Below, piece by piece: positions 46,075-58,300 of a stretch of 64,000 bases of DNA. The notes beneath the pieces are model-generated. The model worked only from the letters and a program-made list of their open reading frames with translations. It ran no database searches and was not told the origin of the DNA. The stretch's first letter is position 1. Each line of letters opens with the position of its first letter. The translations under genes were made by a program, and so were the position numbers. This stretch comes from Ceratodon purpureus (lineage: Eukaryota > Streptophyta > Bryopsida > Pseudoditrichales > Ditrichaceae): assembly GCA_014871385.1 (NCBI GenBank), contig CM026432.1, positions 7,432,825-7,496,824 of the forward strand, read 5' to 3'.

Positions 46075-49000
46075 TGTCCGCCTCCGAGTCAATAGTGAAA
46101 CCACCAATACAATCAAGATACCAGCATCCAGCATCCAGGTGAGCAGTTTTGTACCTTTTTATCTGCTGGGGAGAGTACATACACTGGTCCGAGGTTGTCT
46201 GCGTCCAAAGCTTGAAGTACTTGGGGAGGTGCTGAACGCCGATGGCCCCCTTCAGAAGAAGCTCTCGCTTGAAGTACCTATGGGAAGACATATAGAAGGT
46301 AAGTATAAGAAACAATTAGAATGAAAATTATGAAATGGAAATGCGATTAAGTAAGGTAACGTACCGGTAAGTAACCCGCTTGACAACTTGAGCGGTTCCA
46401 GGGAATTTAGCGAAGTTGGACTTCTTGTCGAAGTGCTTCTCAGCCTTTTTTCCAATGAACGTAGGGAAGGCCTTGTCCCACAACAGAATACGTGAACTCT
46501 CGACAAAATTGCCCGGCTGTTGGACATCAGGAAATGCCATCCAATTTAAATTGAGGTTCTCCGCCTTGAATATGTCCTCGACTTCGTGGATGACGGCTTC
46601 CTCCAACTGTAATAAAAAATTCATATAAGTAGCAACGAAGAAGGAATACGGTAAAATAATAAAGGAACAAGGAATTGGAAAGGATTTTTTATGAAAATTA
46701 CCCCAGCCCAGAATGAAGCTTTGTTCAACCATGGGTCGAATTTGGTGTCTTTGAATTCAGATGGCAGAAATCTGTAAGACATTCGAGCACTCGGGGATGA
46801 GTTCCACCGCTTCAACCAACGAGCCTTGTATTTGGCCTCAACGGCTGCTGGAACAATCTTCTGAAGCTTATCGATTGACATCTCAGGCTTATTGTTGAAA
46901 CTGAAATGGCGATTGATCTGCAAGAAGCACCGAAGTTTTAAAAAGGATTAATACAGAAATTATTGAAGTCATACGAAACAGTGAATTGAACAATGATCAG
47001 TGAGTCACCTCATTGAGGAAGTCGTCACCATTCTTGGGATTTGCGACAGCCAAGTACTTGGTAAAGTCCTTCTTCTTGATGGCTTCGACCATTCTATCTG
47101 ATGCCTCATTCATGACATCCCAAACTGCACTTGCAGACTGCTCATCCTCGGGTGTCTTGTTGCGGTAGGCCCTGGCTGCTTCATCGGAGGCCACAGCGAT
47201 TTCCCGCTGTAGAAAGATAATTAAGCCTTAGAGAATTCCATGAGTATTAAATAATAAGAAGCAAATAGAGAGAGGAGGTAGGACTTACTCGGTACAAAAA
47301 TGCGATGAAAACTTTAGTTGTCAAGGGAAACCAGGAGGGATTAGGTGGCTTGTTCTTCAAACATGCGTCAAATTCTTCACGACTGAGGAGGTCTTTAAAT
47401 TCCTCCAGCTTCATCATTCCGAATGAGCGGATTCGAAATAGTTTTGCGGGGAGATTACTCTTGACGTGGTCATTCTCAGTCGACCTAAAAATAAACCAAA
47501 ATACGTATTATGAATAATAGAGATGAGATAGGGTAACAAATGAAAAAACGGGAAAAATGAAAGAAGTACATACCAGTTGATGTCATGCATTGCGTGAAGA
47601 AGATTGCCAACATGGCCACGGGGGTCGAGTACTATGCAGTGCACAGATATGTGCCATGACGGGTCGTCTGCATGGTGCTTGTTGATATGACGAAGCCATG
47701 CTGAGAGGCGATGGTTACCTTCCCAGACAAAAAACATCTTCTTCGAGAACTGCGACCACTCCTCGTCACTTTGAATCTCAAATTCAAAAGCATCATTCGC
47801 GTCCCTCCATAATGGGCTCCATCTGGCCATGACCTCATCCGTAACATCTCTTGTCTGCTCTTCGTTGTTGTACATAGAGATGTACATGACGCGGTCGCCA
47901 TCTCTATATCCCTTAACGAACTCTCGCTCCAAATGCTGTACCCCCACTTCGCCCACTGGTCTAACCTTGGCCATTGGGATCATCCTGCACAGGGGCACCA
48001 ACATTTGGGACTTCTGCGATGGCTTGATCCTGAGCTTGTTGATGACGGCTATAGAGTCCACCTTGTATTGGGTTCGATGTTGCAATTCCCCTTCCCTAGC
48101 AGTCTTCAAGTTTATTGGACAAGATGGTTTCACCAACACATCTTGTGTTTGCGTAACCTGCGAGAAGGTGCGCAAATTAGGAGAACAAGCACAAACGAAG
48201 AAAGTCATGCAAAGAAGACAAGTATGTATAAGAAAGTAACAATATATCTTCATACTGTCATCTCTCTTGTAACAACTCAATCATCAATTGTGATTGATAA
48301 AACTATCTACGTGAGGATCGACTATAGTACTCCTTAGACTGTCTACAGTTCCAGTGACGGCGCCTCCTCCAAAATCGCCTGGTCTGTTGGACAGTGCACG
48401 GCAGAATTGCCGGAAGAGCAACGACCACATGGGCTGGCCTCCTGACTCTAATCGGCGAGGAAGGAGAGGGTGGAGACATCGGCGGGGAGCCCTGTGGAGG
48501 AGACGTGGGCATATAGCCCGGGGAGGTTGGCTCATACACTGGGGATGTAGGCATGTACACTGGAGAGGTAGGCATGTACACTGGAGAGGTAGGCATGTAC
48601 TGTGGAGCGTGGACCTCGAGAGGTCCACTTTCCACACCTATAGGGTTGGCTACATCACAGGTACAGTAGTACTGATCAAATGAATCCGAAAGATCGGAAT
48701 CATTGATCACAGAAATGGGGGAAGTAGCGGACATTTCAGGAGCATCGGATGATACCTAGAGTAGAAGAAATGAAGTGAGGATTAACTTCCATTTTTAAAA
48801 GAGTAGGAAACAAAGAAGGATGGCATATTAAGGTAATTCTGGACTTTTTAAAGTCCAGAATTAGTAGTCAGCTCATCCGCCGACAAAATGTTTGTAGTAA
48901 ATAACTTAAAATCATTGAAAATTTCAAAAAAAAAAAAGAATAAATACTATAAAACAATGCATATTTCACAAAATTCACAAAAAATTAGACATAATGATGT

Positions 49001-49333
49001 CCAAATGTAGAATTTATGGCTGAAATAGAGTCAAAACATTGATTTTTAAGCCAAAAACTGGTTTTTACAGCTTATTTTGAGCGAAAATTGGAAAAAAAAA
49101 AGTTTTTTTCAAACCTGCTATTTTGGTCGGCGGCCCGCCGACGGAATGACAAAAAGTCCATAATTAGGCGTTTTGTCCAGAATTACTTAAATATCCCTTA
49201 AGGGTACAGGGCGAATAGAACTCAAATTCATAAACACAAGAAAACAATATAAATTGTAAATTGAATGAAATACCTCAGTTTCTGCTGGCGTCGGGTCTTG
49301 ACGTTTGCTCCCCAGATGGTCTCCATCAGAGTC
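46001..49333 (-). CDS. Multi-exon protein with Pol II CTD-like heptads and a ParB-like motif
   Basis: Exons joined in phase: 49333-49274, 48755 to about 48303 (3' limit uncertain), 48157-47574, 47484-47289, 47207-47009, 46917-46702, 46606-46365 and 46277-46001; all splice sites are GT-AG. The 5' end is not fixed. Exon 2 encodes five heptads of the type YMPTSPV, close to the RNA polymerase II CTD consensus YSPTSPS, then a Ser/Pro-rich stretch. Exon 3 carries VWEGNHRLSAWLRHINKHH preceded by GDRVMYISMYNNEEQ, which resembles the ParB/sulfiredoxin-type fold where DG.HR..A is the signature; this is inference. The C-terminus (to 46001) is acidic. The region from 46277 to 47484 is a conserved-looking helical protein of unknown family. 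It lies inside the Mutator-like element and is the only large gene there. No stop or frameshift was found in exons 3-8. Confidence 0.6.
48501..48605 (-). repeat. 21-bp tandem repeat encoding CTD-like heptads
   Basis: Five in-frame 21-bp units (minus strand) encode YMPTSPV, YMPTSPV, YMPTSPV, YEPTSPG and YMPTSPP. Two neighbouring units are nearly identical at the DNA level; the others have diverged. Confidence 0.9.
48832..49186. mobile_element. TTAA-flanked MITE (355 bp) in an intron
   Basis: The ends are GGTAATTCTGGAC on the left and GTAATTCTGGAC inverted on the right. TTAA flanks it at 48828-48831 and 49187-49190. The left end holds a near-perfect palindrome (AATTCTGGACTTT / AAAGTCCAGAATT). 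There is no coding capacity. A TTAA duplication is typical of piggyBac, Kolobok and Sola3 relatives. It lies between the first two visible exons of the CTD-like gene (intron 48756-49273). Confidence 0.72.
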
Positions 49334-49429
49334 CTTAATCATAAACAATGTTATAATTATTAGAAAAAACAGCAACTATGAAGAAACAAACCACAACCTC
49401 AACAAGGCTCCCAAAAAAACCTTAAAAAC

Positions 49430-50465
49430 TCATTAAAACTTAGAAGATTTTCATCAAGATTTTGTGAGCAAAACTCCATTCAATTAACACAAAAATTCAA
49501 AGAAAAGAAAAAAAAAACATTTTTCAAAAATCAACAAATGGACCCCCACCCTCCCGGCCTACTGTCGTTGACGACAGTAGGCTTGCGGGTTTTTTATTTT
49601 TTAAAAAATCCAAAAAAAAACATTAAAATCCGTTAACCAATCCAAACGAATTCAAATTTTCATCATATCTTTGTGAGCAAAATCCATTTTAATTAACACA
49701 AAAATTCAAAGAAAACAAAAAAAAAAAAAACATTTTTCAAAAATCCCCAAATGGACCCCCACCCTCCCGGCCTACTGTCGTCAACGACAGTAGGCTTGCG
49801 GGTTTTTTATTTTTTAAAATATTCCAAAAAAAACATTAAAATCCGTAAACCAATCCAAACGAATTCAAATTTTCATTATATCTTTGTGAGCAAAATTCCT
49901 TTTAATTAACACAAAAATTCAAAGAAACAAAAAAAAAAAAAAAAACATTTTTCAAAAATCCCCAAATGGACCCCCACCCTCTCGGCCTACTGTCGTTGAC
50001 GACACTAGGTTTGCGGGTTTTTTTATTTTTTAAAATATACAAAAAAAACATTAAAATCCGTAAACCAATCCAAACGAATTAAAATTTTCATCATATCTTT
50101 GCGAGCAAAATTCCTTTTAATTAACACAAAAATTCAAAGAAAACAAAAGAAAAAAACGTTTTTCAAAAATCCCCAAATGGACCCCCACCCTCTCAGCCTA
50201 CTATCGTTGACGACAGTAGGTTTGCGGATTTTTGAATTTTCAAAAAAAAAAAAAAAACCAATAAAATACGTGAAAATCTACAAACCAAACAAATTTTAAT
50301 TGATAATTTCTAAGCATCCATACATTCATATCACAATATATGTCACCAAAAAAAATAAAAAATAAACCAATTCAAAAATCCCCAAAATCATCACCCTCCA
50401 CCCGGCCTACTGTCGTTGACGACAGTAGGTTTGTGGATTTTTGAATTCTCAAATTAAAAAAATAA
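49430..50465. repeat. Five-unit ~212-bp tandem array, each unit with an 11-bp-arm palindrome
   Basis: Palindromes CCTACTGTCGT-NN-ACGACAGTAGG lie at 49558-49581, 49771-49794, 49986-50009, 50197-50220 and 50406-50429, spaced 213, 215, 211 and 209 bp. Units three and four carry one arm mismatch each. The second has the spacer inverted (CA for TG), as if the hairpin had flipped. Each is flanked by GGACCCCCACCCTC on one side, A-rich tracts and TTAATTAACACAAAAATTC. It lies upstream of the CTD-like gene. Confidence 0.9.
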
Positions 50466-50479
50466 AAAACCTCTTAGGC

Positions 50480-51060
50480 CGAAGATACAGTACACTCCGA
50501 CAAACGGATTGAACAAACTGGGTGGGCAGTCTGTTGACCTTCCCGAGTTTTCTCTTCCCCGGATGGTTCCCATCCTTTTCTGGTCATGGACTCCTTTTCC
50601 AACCTGTTGGTTGCCTGTGGCTTGGTTCGGGCCTGCTGGCCTGTTCCTGCCCCGACCCTTGTGGTCTTGTTACTTTTTATTTTTCTTAACCCCGGTGGGG
50701 ATTTTCAAGTCTCCCGAATCTCGTAGAGTGAGTGGGTGTCGACTCCAGAAACCCGTCCAAGGATAAGGCAGCGTAGTGCGTTGTATTGTGGATTGAGAGG
50801 TCGGAAGTTCGAATTCTCCTGGTGTTATTTGAAGACCTAGGGAATTTATGGGTGTGGATCTGGAGGTTGGGAGTTCGAATCCCTGTGGTTTGTTTTGAAG
50901 ACTGATGGAATTTTTGGGTGGTTTAGTTGAGAGCATGGACCATTTTTGGGTGGTTTAGTTGAGAGCATGGACCATTTGTTATTTTGCAAAGTAGAACGTT
51001 TGCAAAAGATTTTTCTTTTTGCAAAGTATAAAGTTTGCAAAAGATTTTTCTTTGCGAGGA
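50480..51060. other. Short repeats with Pol III B-box-like motifs
   Basis: Two B-box-like motifs (GAAGTTCGAATTC near 50804 and GGAGTTCGAATCC near 50869) and an A-box-like AAGGCAGCGTAGTGCG (about 50763) suggest tRNA-derived SINE debris. A 33-bp direct repeat (TGGGTGGTTTAGTTGAGAGC...) follows at about 50912-50975, then two copies of a TTTGCAAA-rich unit (50985-51050). No tRNA fold is convincing. Confidence 0.35.
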
Positions 51061-53744
51061 AGAGGATGAAGATATGGCTAATGGCGAGTTTTAACGTCGG
51101 TTCAGTTGCGCGAGTTCAATGACATTCTCTTGTTCCAAATCCTGGGGGACCGTTCACCGCTATAGAACATGGAAGAGAAACACAGACACAGTGGTTCAAA
51201 GACTCATTCTGAAACAATCATAAGATCATTTCAATATTTTCTACACATGCGATGTCTTCCTTAGTTTGTATTCAATAAGCAATCCTGATTTTTAACGTTT
51301 TACCTTCAATCTATAATGATGAGAGCGCCACCTCCATGAGCTCAAAGATATAGCATTGAATTTGACTTAAAATTCTCCAATCTCCCCCATACTCTACAAA
51401 CCATCAAATAAGATCGACAAGCCGTATACGATATCCAAAAGCAAGCATGCACTTCCATGCAGATTTTGCAAGTATATCACCTGTTGTTGCATCTGAAGGA
51501 ACTGACGTTCCAAAGTCCGTCCTTTGGAATACATGACAAGCATATAATGTGATGAATATCTTTAGGCTAGTATCCAATTAATTCAGACACAACGGTACTT
51601 GGATCTCCATAGCCGTGACCAACACAAATACCGAGCATCTCATATGGATGCTTGCTTCCCGATAGATACTTTGAGTCTGTACATCAGATCAGTTCAAAGC
51701 TTAAAACGTAGATAACTTCCTTCTAAGATGTATCCTCTTCGTAGCTTCCGTCTGTTTGCTGTAGATTCTGCAATTGTCTTTGAGGCCAACTGAGAAGAAG
51801 AAACTGTACCTGAATTAAATCTTTGTGATCTGCACGTCAAGCGTATATGCATATACAATCTCACCATATCATTTACTAACACCTTACATGTCAAGTCTAA
51901 AATACTACTGCTGGTAGATATTCCTGTGAATGCCTCCGCATTTGTACATAATGTGAACTCTTGTGAATGGTAATCTTGAATGACAGTACACGAATCACAT
52001 GTGCAATTGCTAAAGGTGCTTTTTGTAGAACTCTACTCCTTCAATATGCTTTGACAGACTTGGCTCTGTAGCATATGAATGATTTCTGAAAAATCACTTC
52101 CTAAATTTTTGTTGCAATACTTTGAATTTGTAGCTCCCAGTTATTACGAAGTTCCATCATATGAGCATTCAATCGTCTTCATACGCCCACCTATAGAGCC
52201 CCAGCAAACTAAGGTATGCTCGCTTTTTCCAAAAGAATTGACTATTAAATGAATTTGTGTTGTCTTTATTTACTAAAATTTTGATCTAAGTTGTGTGACC
52301 CGCTGATAATCAGACCATTCAACAGCTGACAACATATAACATTTGAAAAGTACAAAAAAATAATTGAAGAGAATACTGCCTTCCATCTACGGATCTCTGC
52401 CTGAAAATCACTGTGGAGTATCATATTTGAGGGACTCAACATCCAGAATTAAACAATGGGGTACATAGTAATATTATTTTTTAATAGTAGCATTCACTCT
52501 TAATGACAGAAGGTTGGCTGTGGCCCCAACATACGAGATGATTGGCGGCAAATTCTGACATAAGAAGGAATAAGGCCTTGTTAAAGAAATCTTGTGCTGC
52601 ACAGTCGAAGATTTTACACATGACAAAGGTTTTTTTTTTGGGGGGAGCAAATTAAGAAAATTCATTACAAAAATAGATTATGACAAAGGTTTAACAATGT
52701 TACTTTAAATAAGAAAATTCCTCCTTCAAGCTCCTTAGGAGCTGCCCATTCAAAGAAAGGCTCTATCATTGATGTGAACTAAAATATGGTAGTTCAAGCC
52801 TTTAAGCCTCAAGAATATCAGAGCATGACGAGCTTCAAGGTGGTTGGAGTATCACCAGCTTTTAAGGTAGCAGCACCAGAAACCATCGCAGCTTTCTGAG
52901 CCTTTTTGCTGGTTGAATGGCACAGTTGGTGTGGAAAAATACACAAAGGTTGGGTAATCATAGAGAATATGGTTTTTAGAAATTTAATTTTTTGTGAATT
53001 TTACCAATCTAAAATCAAAAGTTCTAATAAATGGTGATAGGAGGGTGCTAGAGTTATTTCTAAGTGAACCAGAAACCAAGAAAGAGTCTTGTTGATTAAA
53101 GCTACTTACATACATCCACTTGTTGCTTTAGGTTGCTTCCATTTATTAGTGCACCTACGTTGACCAGTTAGTCCTTTTGGGGTATAACTTATTGGTACTC
53201 TTATCTAATGCACCATAACCACATCATTAGATAAGTCGTTATACTAGCTACCCTCCAAGAAAAATTTGTCTTTTCTTTTTGGGAAATAAAAGGTTCACTC
53301 TTCAAAAACAAACTTGATTTTGAAACGATTGAATATTTTCAAAATAAGTAGATCACTAAATTGAATGTCATCAATATGGGTTCCACTCACCTAAGCAATG
53401 GCCCTCATTGACACACCAAACTGAAAATGATATGAAAGAAATGAAGAAAATATAGTGAAAGTAATATGAAAGTTAAAATTAAATGAAAGAACTGTTTCAA
53501 CTCCATTAACAATTTAGATAGAATAAAGGAAGTTACTAAAAAATACAAGATAATTATATAATATTCCATGTACTAAGTCAGCAATACAGAAGCTGTATTG
53601 ACTTTTTCATTATAAAGGCTTTGTCGTTCACATTAATTGCATTCTATTTCAATACAATCTATCTTGAACAAGTGCACTATAAACCTCGTATCTCCTGACA
53701 TGTACCTTTTTATTACAGCCAAGATATACTTGTTATTAGACGTC
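51061..53744. other. AT-rich interior of the Mutator-like element
   Basis: I see no gene. Long AT-rich stretches with no open frame of note; one poly-T/G tract near 52629-52645. Confidence 0.5.
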
Positions 53745-54197
53745 CTAATCTTTGAATTTAACACGTTTAGGGTTGCCCACTACATTATCAGCAGGACTGC
53801 CAGCCTCTGACTGTACTACATGACAAACTACATTCGCGTTCACTTTCGGTCCCACACTTGGCAAGTGTCCTTGGTATGAACGTTTCACCAATGGCCTACC
53901 TCCCCGCCTCTGATTCACTGATTCCCTCGAATAGGTTCCCCTTGGGATCTTTCCTACCTTGGAGTATGCATGAGTTTGCAAAGGCACATCTGCGTTCTCC
54001 TCCAGCACTCTGATATCATCCGAATTTTCTGAACGTGGAGGGTCAGCTCTTACATTCGGTTGTACGTCAACATCCGTTGTCAAAGGACGCCCTTGGCTGT
54101 TGGCCATCACCTCTTCTTCGTCCTCGACCTCAACATATGGTTGAAATGGACAAACATCGTCAGCAAGTGATACAACAATATCTCTAACGTCTTCCAT
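53745..54197 (-). CDS. Hypothetical acidic protein with basic C-terminus
   Basis: A single 150-residue frame starts MEDVRDIVVSLADDVCPF, is acidic early (VEVEDEEEV), then Arg/Gly-rich (NQRRGGRPLVKRSYQG), and ends PKRVKFKD, a nuclear-localisation-like tail. The base composition (about 48% GC) stands out from its very AT-rich surroundings, which supports a real exon. No family recognised. It is near the right end of the Mutator-like element. An intron upstream is possible, since a further short open piece lies near 54340. Confidence 0.45.
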   Translation of the reverse strand: MEDVRDIVVSLADDVCPFQPYVEVEDEEEVMANSQGRPLTTDVDVQPNVRADPPRSENSDDIRVLEENADVPLQTHAYSKVGKIPRGTYSRESVNQRRGGRPLVKRSYQGHLPSVGPKVNANVVCHVVQSEAGSPADNVVGNPKRVKFKD

Positions 54198-54395
54198 AAC
54201 TGCTGTCCCGCACTACGGAAAAGAGCTTCACAAAACACCAACAGAAAAGAGGAAGAGACATACAATAACCCCACCTTAAATATCCGTGAAGATGATGCTT
54301 GGCGCCCTTGAAAATCGGCTTTTCATTGATTCGAAAGTTGTCGTCCTAAAATGAATGAAAAAGGATGAGGGTTGAGCAGAAGTCATTTAGCATTT

Positions 54396-54402
<7 letters not shown>

Positions 54403-54445
<43 letters not shown>
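54403..54445. repeat. A43 homopolymer
   Basis: 43 consecutive A residues, followed by further A-rich sequence to 54500. This could be the tail of a retroposed sequence, but no body is recognisable. Confidence 0.85.
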
Positions 54446-54447
<2 letters not shown>

Positions 54448-54934
54448 AAATTATAAAAGAAAAAAAAAAACATTTATAAAAAATGAAATTAGAAAAAGAA
54501 AAGTAAACAAAAGGAAAAATAAATATTAAGGTTGAAAAAAATATGAAGGCGATTGAGAAAATAAAAGAGAAAATAAAATGAAAGAGAATTAAAGGAAAGG
54601 ACTCTTTTGACCCCTTTAACAAGATAGATAGAATAATGGAAGTTAATATAAAAAATAAAAGAAATAAAAAAGTTGTAAGGCATGTAGACTATGGCGGATG
54701 AATTCTAGCAATGTTAAGAAAATGTTAGGAAATTAAATGTTACTTGATTCCTTTTAAGAGGTTCAATACCAATACATTTTAAGTAGTAATTTGCATATAA
54801 ATTTGAGGAGATAAGGGAAATTAATGTATGCCTGAACTAGTTAGAAGGAACTGGAGCATAGTAATTGGTGCACGCTAAAAAATTAATCACCAAGAAAAGA
54901 GAAAACGAACTACAAATTCAATGAAAATACTGTA

Positions 54935-55147
54935 ATTAATCCACGGTTATAGGGTCAATAAAATTACTAAAATTAGTAACTTTCCAAAAATATACTAAGA
55001 ATATTCGAATCTTCTAATTTTATAGTTTATTTTTAGTTAAAAAATTGCTATTTTAAGGTTCTGTCCCCCATTCTGTGCTCTCCGCTCTCCAAATCTGCGC
55101 TCACCGCTCTCCGCTCTGCGCTCTCCGCTCACGTACAAGCTACGTCC
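54935..55147 (-). repeat. Right inverted repeat of the Mutator-like element
   Basis: The inverted partner of 45041-45175: CCACGGTTATAGGGT near 54945 and GCTCTCCGCTCTCC-type units at 55075-55130. It contains extra GCTCTCCGC units relative to the left side. Confidence 0.75.
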
Positions 55148-55320
55148 CTCTCCCCCATAAGTTGTTTCATTGGTAGTTGAGGACCACATGAGTTTAGCCT
55201 ATCAACGGAAATAACACAAACAAAGAGGCCAATCTGCACTACAACTCAAATTCTAACTCCTCAACTACAGCCAGTGAGCAACTTTGACACTCACGCACAA
55301 TGAAACTATCACTGAATCCA

Positions 55321-58300
55321 CTAGGCATGGGCCAAAAACCGTCCCCTATCACCTGTGACAAACCAATCATCGAAGACTTTCTGATACGGGAAAGAGTCAA
55401 GGGTGAAAATCCTCTGTGCATACATCCCCACTGCCACTTGAAGGTGATCATCCAAGCTTGCTCTGAGCTTTGACTTCAGAAATTTCACTGCAGAAAACAG
55501 TCGCTCGTCTTCAACCGAGCCTATCACGTGTGTGACTGCAAGCTCAGCCAGCTTAATGAACTCGGAGAAACTCTGTGTGAGGGTGTTGTTTCCATCAAGC
55601 ACCCGCCAGACCCGAGTGAGGGGATTCATGTCAAAAGGAGGCATCAAGGCCATGCGAGCATTGCTCTTCATGCACGTCTTAAAAAGACCCCGCTGAGACA
55701 TAAGTTGCTCCCTGTCAAACAGAGGCTGGATCAAGTGTTTAGCTTCTTCGGTATCAAGAGTTTTGCCGTGGCCATATGCATCCATAAGAGTGCGAAGGTG
55801 CTTGTCAAAATTCTCCTGCGCCATTCCCTGAACCCAATACTGTGGATACAGTATGCCCATGGCGTTCATGACGTTATGGGCCGGGAAGCAGTTGTCTAGC
55901 TCAGATATGAGCTTAGAAGCAGCACCTGCAAAGCATCCAAGCCGCCACCATCAGCAAGAAACCAAATAGATCAAGCAAAGAAAGCAGCAAAAAAAAACAA
56001 AGGGAAACTGAATTTCAGAGGTGAAAAAGCACTATCACTCACATGTGCACTCCACCTTCACTCGAGCAAGAAGGGTGGCCCAGACATCGTGGTCCACAGG
56101 GGCACCGCTGTGCTCTGCATGGATCTGCTCACCGAAGCATACAAAAGAGAGCACAGCAGATCCATCGTTCAAGTCAGTAATCCATTTGATATGGATTTGT
56201 TCATGGCTGCAGTCAAGCAGGTTATTAAAGGACCAGAATTCATCCGTGGAGTAGGCTGTGGATCGGTCCTCATAGAGGGTGTGCAAAGAAGCTTGACAGA
56301 TCTTTACAGCTGCGACAAAGTCGCAGATGAAGACATCTGGCTTCTGAGCGAAGGTGATAAGCTGGTCGATGGCCTCCATGAGAGGCAACAACGCACACAT
56401 CCCAAGCAGAGTGTATGGATCCAGCAAAAGAACAAGGCAAGCCTACGACCGTCCACAAAACCGGTAAGTAAAAAGCTCCCATTATCAGCATCAAGGCAAA
56501 CACACAAAGCACATAACATATAACACCAGCGAGATAATATAAAACATGAACTCAACTGAGAAGGCCCCGAATCTGATTAAATCAATAACAAAAATAATAA
56601 AAGCAAAACAAATAACATGACACCAGCAAAGCTCGCACTTCCTGGTATGATCAACTCAAATAAAATAACCACATCACATAACCAACAAATCAGCAACGGT
56701 CGAGCTGGTTACTGGTTAATTCCAAAACAAAAATTAAATAAAAAACATCACATAACCATCTAACCTCATAACACATTCGGATACTCATTAACTGAAGAAC
56801 AAAAAATAAAGCTTCCAAAACCACATAAGCAACGAACCAGCAAAAGTCGACCCTGACTAACTTAGAAACCAGCAATAAATAAAAACAAATGACATAACAC
56901 AACTTAAACCACATAACACATCTCAAACACATAACATAACTCAAGTCACATAACATAACACAAAACACATAACCAGCAAGAGCAGAAAAGGGATCAAGGC
57001 CCCGAACCAAAAGCCAGAAAGCAATGAAATCAACTGAACTCACATGAACTTCACAGAACTGAAACGAAACAAACCAGCAGCATAGAAGTCGAGGCAAATA
57101 AGCTAAGAAGCGAAAAAAAAAATGGACACACCTCGGCCTTGTCATTGTCGCTCAAATCTGCCGTCATCTTGTAGATGAGCGTCCGATACTATGACAGGAG
57201 CCTCCGCAAGGGCTCAATCAGAGACACCCACCGAGTTTCCACGATTCTCAGCATCTTGAGACCTCTTGTTTCTGTTAATTCCGCCAATTGTTTAAACTCG
57301 GCAAAACGTTTCGGGCTTTTACAAAAATAAGCATACGTGACAGAGAGCACTCGCTCGGTTGGAGCAAAAACACCCATGGGCTGCAATGCCTTGAAGGCGA
57401 GATTGCATCTGTGACCAACACAGTGCACCCCGTGGGAGAAGGGGGCGTATCTCTCCGTCACTCGGCTGGTAACTCCGGCCCTGCACCCTTGCATGGTGCT
57501 ACAGCCATCTGCTCCAAAGCTCACGAGCTTGCGGGCAATGGTCTCGGCATCCAAGCCGCCACCATCAGCAAAAGACTCCATGATTAGCTTCGTTAAATTA
57601 TCACGATTAGGAGCACATTCCACTTTCTGTAACAACACTAGAAGGGGGACTCTGACCCAGTCCTGGACAACGTAGCAATGCAGTGACAAATAGCTCCCAT
57701 TATCAGCAGTAGTAACTTCATCGACAGACAAGGCAAGAAAACGAGCAGACTGGACAAGCTTGCAAATCTCGGAAGTGACCACCTTATACATGTAGGATGC
57801 CATTACCCACCCAGAATTGTCGCACCAATGTGCGTTTGGCAGATCTGGCACATTCAACAATTTGTACAAAGGATATCGGGACTGAAAATCAAGCATAGGA
57901 CGACCATCACGAAGAATTTGGAAGAGAGATGCAAACTCGACTCGTTTCTTGCGGGCCTCAATGGTCGTGCAATGATTGACCTGTTCCAGCACAGTTGCAG
58001 GCGGGCGGGCGGCATAGAGCTTCACATTTTTTTTGTGACAGCATTGGGTAGCAATGTATTGCTCCCCTTTCTTCACACGGTACTGCGGCATATCCTTTTT
58101 GGCGATCCTCTTGCCATCATGCTTAAAGAGTGTGTCACTCTTTGGTGCCATAATACAAGGCTTGTGGTCGAAGGCTGTGCAGGCCTTACACTTCACCATT
58201 TGGAGAATGCCGTCACTGGCCATGATTCCCTCGGCCCATGGGAGCTTGGCCGCCCAGATGGTTTGAAATTTTCTATGCCTATCGTATCTCTGCTGCGCCA

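Larger units (their letters stand above)
45041..55147. mobile_element. Mutator-like 10.1-kb TIR element
   Basis: A perfect 10-bp direct repeat, CTCTCCCCCA, flanks it (45031-45040 and 55148-55157). Long inverted repeats follow on both sides: GTGAGCGGAGAGCG and GAGCACAGAATGG, then CCCTATAACCGTGGA about 100-200 bp in, appear in inverted order at 55147-54940. Long TIRs and 9-11-bp duplications are the hallmarks of the Mutator (MULE) superfamily. I do not see a MuDR-type transposase inside. The interior instead has a multi-exon gene with CTD-like and ParB-like features, a MITE, a palindrome array and one further gene. It is either non-autonomous with cargo or uses an enzyme I do not recognise. Confidence 0.7.

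Noticed and set aside
49558-50429. CRISPR-like regular spacing of short palindromes
   Set aside because: The units are about 212 bp with similar spacers between them, in a eukaryotic sequence. It is a satellite-type tandem array, not repeats with unique spacers.
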